Origin: Acidobacteriota bacterium
GTDB taxonomy: Bacteria > Acidobacteriota > Terriglobia > UBA7540
Assembly: GCA_003224635.1 (NCBI GenBank)
Contig: QHZK01000162.1
Span: forward strand, 1 to 6,822
DNA length: 6,822 nucleotides
Reading direction: 5' to 3'
Shown here: positions 5,754-6,822 of the stretch, in pieces
Numbering within the stretch: position 1 is the stretch's first letter
How the letters are laid out: the number at the start of each line of letters is the position of its first letter
Made by a program: the position numbers and the translations under genes
The notes under the pieces: generated by a model
Told to the model about the DNA's origin: nothing
Seen by the model: the letters and a program-made list of their open reading frames with translations, nothing else
The model's database searches: none

Positions 5754-6152
5754 ATGCCGCCATCTTGGGTGGTGGGTAACCCGACGGTTCGGTGGGAAGC
5801 GATGGCGAGACCTAAAACACCTTTACTGTGGTTCCTCTTCAGCATGGGCGGGACCGTGGCGGCCTTTCTGATTCCGGTGCATCTCTTCCTCTTCGGGCTG
5901 GCCTTGCCGCTGGGCTGGATTCAGGGACCAAGCCAGGCTTCGCTGCTGGGCCTGGTCCGGCACCCTCTGGTGCGCCTCTATCTCTTCGTGCTGATCTCGC
6001 TTCCTCTTTTCCACTGGGCGCACCGCTTCCGTTACACTCTCTATGACGGCCTGAAGTTGAAACACCTGACCGAGCTGATCGCCGTGCTCTGTTACGGGAG
6101 CGCGCTGGCAGGCGCGGCAGTGGCGGCGTACACGCTGTGGAGCGCTCCTTGA
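5754..6152 (+). CDS. frdD: Fumarate reductase membrane anchor FrdD
   Basis: This second hydrophobic anchor completes the quinol:fumarate reductase. As read from ATG 5754 it has 132 residues with helices near 30-53, 70-91 and 106-128. It matches E. coli FrdD in RPKTPLLWFLFSMGG (19-33), PVHLFLFGLALPLG (41-54) and RLYLFVLISLPLFHWAHR (74-91), followed by YDGLKLKH. W26 and R91 correspond to E. coli Trp14 and Arg81 at the proximal quinol site. The start is not certain. ATG 5754 has AGAGG 6 nt upstream and lies 9 nt after the frdC stop. ATG 5802 (residue 17, MARPK) has GGGAA close upstream and would give 116 residues, closer to the 119 of E. coli; the extra 16 residues do not resemble the family. 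The gene is last in the operon and is followed by a palindromic element 7 nt after its stop. Confidence 0.92.
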   Translation: MPPSWVVGNPTVRWEAMARPKTPLLWFLFSMGGTVAAFLIPVHLFLFGLALPLGWIQGPSQASLLGLVRHPLVRLYLFVLISLPLFHWAHRFRYTLYDGLKLKHLTELIAVLCYGSALAGAAVAAYTLWSAP

Positions 6153-6159
6153 GAGGGAC

Positions 6160-6248
6160 GAGGGCGGGGTTTAACCCCGCCAAAAGGCTTCGAAGAAAAT
6201 AGAGCAATTGGTTTTGCCGGTTCTTCGGCGGGTCTAAAGACCGCCCTC
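6160..6248. repeat. 89-bp palindromic element (MITE/REP-like) after frdD
   Basis: Two 22-nt terminal arms, 6160-6181 and 6227-6248, are inverted copies of each other at 18 of 22 positions. Each arm is itself palindromic: the left contains GGCGGGGTT-T-AACCCCGCC (6163-6181), the right GGCGGGTC-TAAA-GACCGCC (6227-6245, one bulge). Inside, CGAAGAA (6191-6197) and TTCTTCG (6221-6227) continue the inverted symmetry. The structure can fold either as one long stem or as separate hairpins. It starts 7 nt after the frdD stop and could also act as the operon's transcription end, although no T-run follows. No coding capacity is seen in 6153-6272. Confidence 0.75.
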
Positions 6249-6272
6249 CCGCCGCTTCTGGATGGGTGACCA

Positions 6273-6629
6273 ATGTTGCGAGTAATTCATGCCTTCGACA
6301 TCAAGCCCGGCATCGTGGAGAAGTCGTTCATCGAGTGGCTGGACGGCCGCTTGGACGAGGTCACCAAGCGCTTCGGGTGCAAAGAGCGCAAGACCTGGGT
6401 CTTCATCGATGGGATCCACGGCGACTATGATAAGGGCCGACCCGAGATCCGCCCCAAGTACCTGAATGAAGCTTTCTGGCCCGACCAGGAGCACGCCGAC
6501 CGCTTCCGCCAGTGGCTCATGTCGCCCGAGGGGAAGGAGTTCCGCCGGCAGTGGTTCAGTTCCGTCATCAACCACACGGTCCTGCGCTACGTCGATGCGG
6601 CCCCCGACCAGCCCGTCACGGACGATTAA
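6273..6629 (+). CDS. Conserved-looking hypothetical protein, probable ferredoxin-like alpha/beta fold
   Basis: I do not recognise a named family. The 118-residue product is soluble, without signal peptide or membrane segment. Its pattern suggests strand (2-10, LRVIHAFDI), helix (14-34), strand (36-46, ERKTWVFID), a loop rich in G, D and P (47-60), strand (60-68), helix (71-98, with EHADRFRQWL) and strand (101-107, HTVLRYVD). This strand-helix-strand-strand-helix-strand order is that of dimeric alpha-beta barrel (Dabb/ABM-like) proteins; the fold call is inference. Aromatic and acidic residues are unusually frequent (four Trp and many Asp/Glu). The ATG at 6273 is the first in frame after the palindromic element, and GGTGA (6265-6269) is a weak, close ribosome site. 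Codon use resembles the frd genes, supporting a real gene. It follows frdD by 120 nt and could be transcribed separately, so no link with fumarate reductase can be claimed. Confidence 0.75.
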   Translation: MLRVIHAFDIKPGIVEKSFIEWLDGRLDEVTKRFGCKERKTWVFIDGIHGDYDKGRPEIRPKYLNEAFWPDQEHADRFRQWLMSPEGKEFRRQWFSSVINHTVLRYVDAAPDQPVTDD

Positions 6630-6633
6630 GTTG

Positions 6634-6711
6634 TCAGCTCTCAGTTTTCAGTTGTCAGTTGGTTCTGAACTGAGAACTGAACTGATAACTAACTGACAAA
6701 CTGACGACTGA
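6634..6711. repeat. Second inverted heptad-repeat element, TCAGTTN type
   Basis: TCAG recurs at exactly 7-nt steps at 6634, 6641, 6648 and 6655 (TCAGCTC, TCAGTTT, TCAGTTG, TCAGTTG). From 6665 the complementary CTGA takes over at 6665, 6670, 6677, 6682, 6693, 6701 and 6708, with steps mostly of 5, 7 or 8 nt. TCAGTT (6655-6660) and AACTGA (6668-6673) close a central hairpin with a 7-nt loop, and further arms can pair outward. The element begins 4 nt after the stop of the 118-residue gene. It shares period and mirror symmetry with the element after frdB, but not its sequence. Confidence 0.8.
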
Positions 6712-6713
6712 GC

Positions 6714-6822
6714 TTGGGACGGATCTTCCGCGATTCTAAGGACGCAGGACGCCGTTTTGAGAACCTCCAGGTCCTCGCCGAATCGAGTCAGCGCATTTCC
6801 GCTACCCTCAAGACGAGACACT
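6714..6822 (+). CDS. Possible start of a GAF-sensor-like gene, truncated by window edge
   Basis: The frame from TTG 6714 stays open to the window end and gives 36 residues. The segment FENLQVLAESSQRISATL resembles the helical lead-in that commonly precedes GAF domains in sensor histidine kinases and related regulators (pattern LxxLxxISxxIsstL). A TGA lies just upstream in the same frame at 6705-6707 or nearby within the repeat, there is no ATG before the motif, and no ribosome site is evident, so the start is a guess. Other forward frames are also open here but look like arginine/serine-rich shadows. The product cannot be named from so short a fragment. Confidence 0.35.
   Translation, partial: MGRIFRDSKDAGRRFENLQVLAESSQRISATLKTRH

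Noticed and set aside
5322..6152. Cytochrome b-type succinate dehydrogenase anchors (SdhC/SdhD)
   Set aside because: The conserved motifs match FrdC and FrdD of the heme-free fumarate reductase, including the RE pair and the FrdD WxLF and HR segments.
6634..6711. CRISPR array
   Set aside because: The unit is only 7 nt with no spacers, and the orientation flips halfway; there are no cas genes.

Overview
The window is a G+C-rich bacterial segment in which every supportable gene lies on the + strand. No marker gene fixes the taxon. The mix of a large-family Gfo/Idh/MocA oxidoreductase, a HigA-type regulator, a small clan AA aspartic protease relic and many palindromic intergenic elements fits an environmental Gram-negative bacterium, Acidobacteriota being my best guess. 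That assignment is inference only.

Layout. Bases 1-978 hold the 3' part of a Gfo/Idh/MocA oxidoreductase gene cut by the window edge. A HigA/VapI-family antitoxin-like regulator without a visible toxin partner follows (1056-1376), then an unrecognised protein with about six membrane segments (1397-2032). A non-coding gap (2033-2268) carries two hairpins, a perfect 15-bp tandem repeat and a candidate sigma-70 promoter.

The core of the window (2269-6152) is a complete frdABCD operon. It encodes a flavoprotein, an iron-sulfur subunit and two three-helix anchors that closely resemble the E. coli quinol:fumarate reductase (heme-free type D complex) rather than a cytochrome-b succinate dehydrogenase. 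FrdA and FrdB form the soluble catalytic arm: FAD reduces fumarate, fed by 2Fe-2S, 4Fe-4S and 3Fe-4S clusters. FrdC and FrdD hold the arm on the membrane and bind quinol. The residues known in E. coli to form the active site, clusters and proximal quinol site are all recognisable.

The operon is interrupted twice. Between frdA and frdB lies a frameshifted small retropepsin-like aspartic protease gene (4034-4419). Between frdB and frdC lies a 7-nt-periodic inverted-repeat element (5154-5309). After frdD come an 89-bp palindromic element (6160-6248), a conserved-looking 118-residue protein of unknown role (6273-6629), a second 7-nt-periodic inverted array (6634-6711) and the probable start of a GAF-sensor-like gene running off the window (6714-6822).

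I see no clear new multi-gene system. The most distinctive signals are the two inverted heptad arrays, which share period and symmetry but not sequence, and the decayed protease gene lodged inside a respiratory operon.
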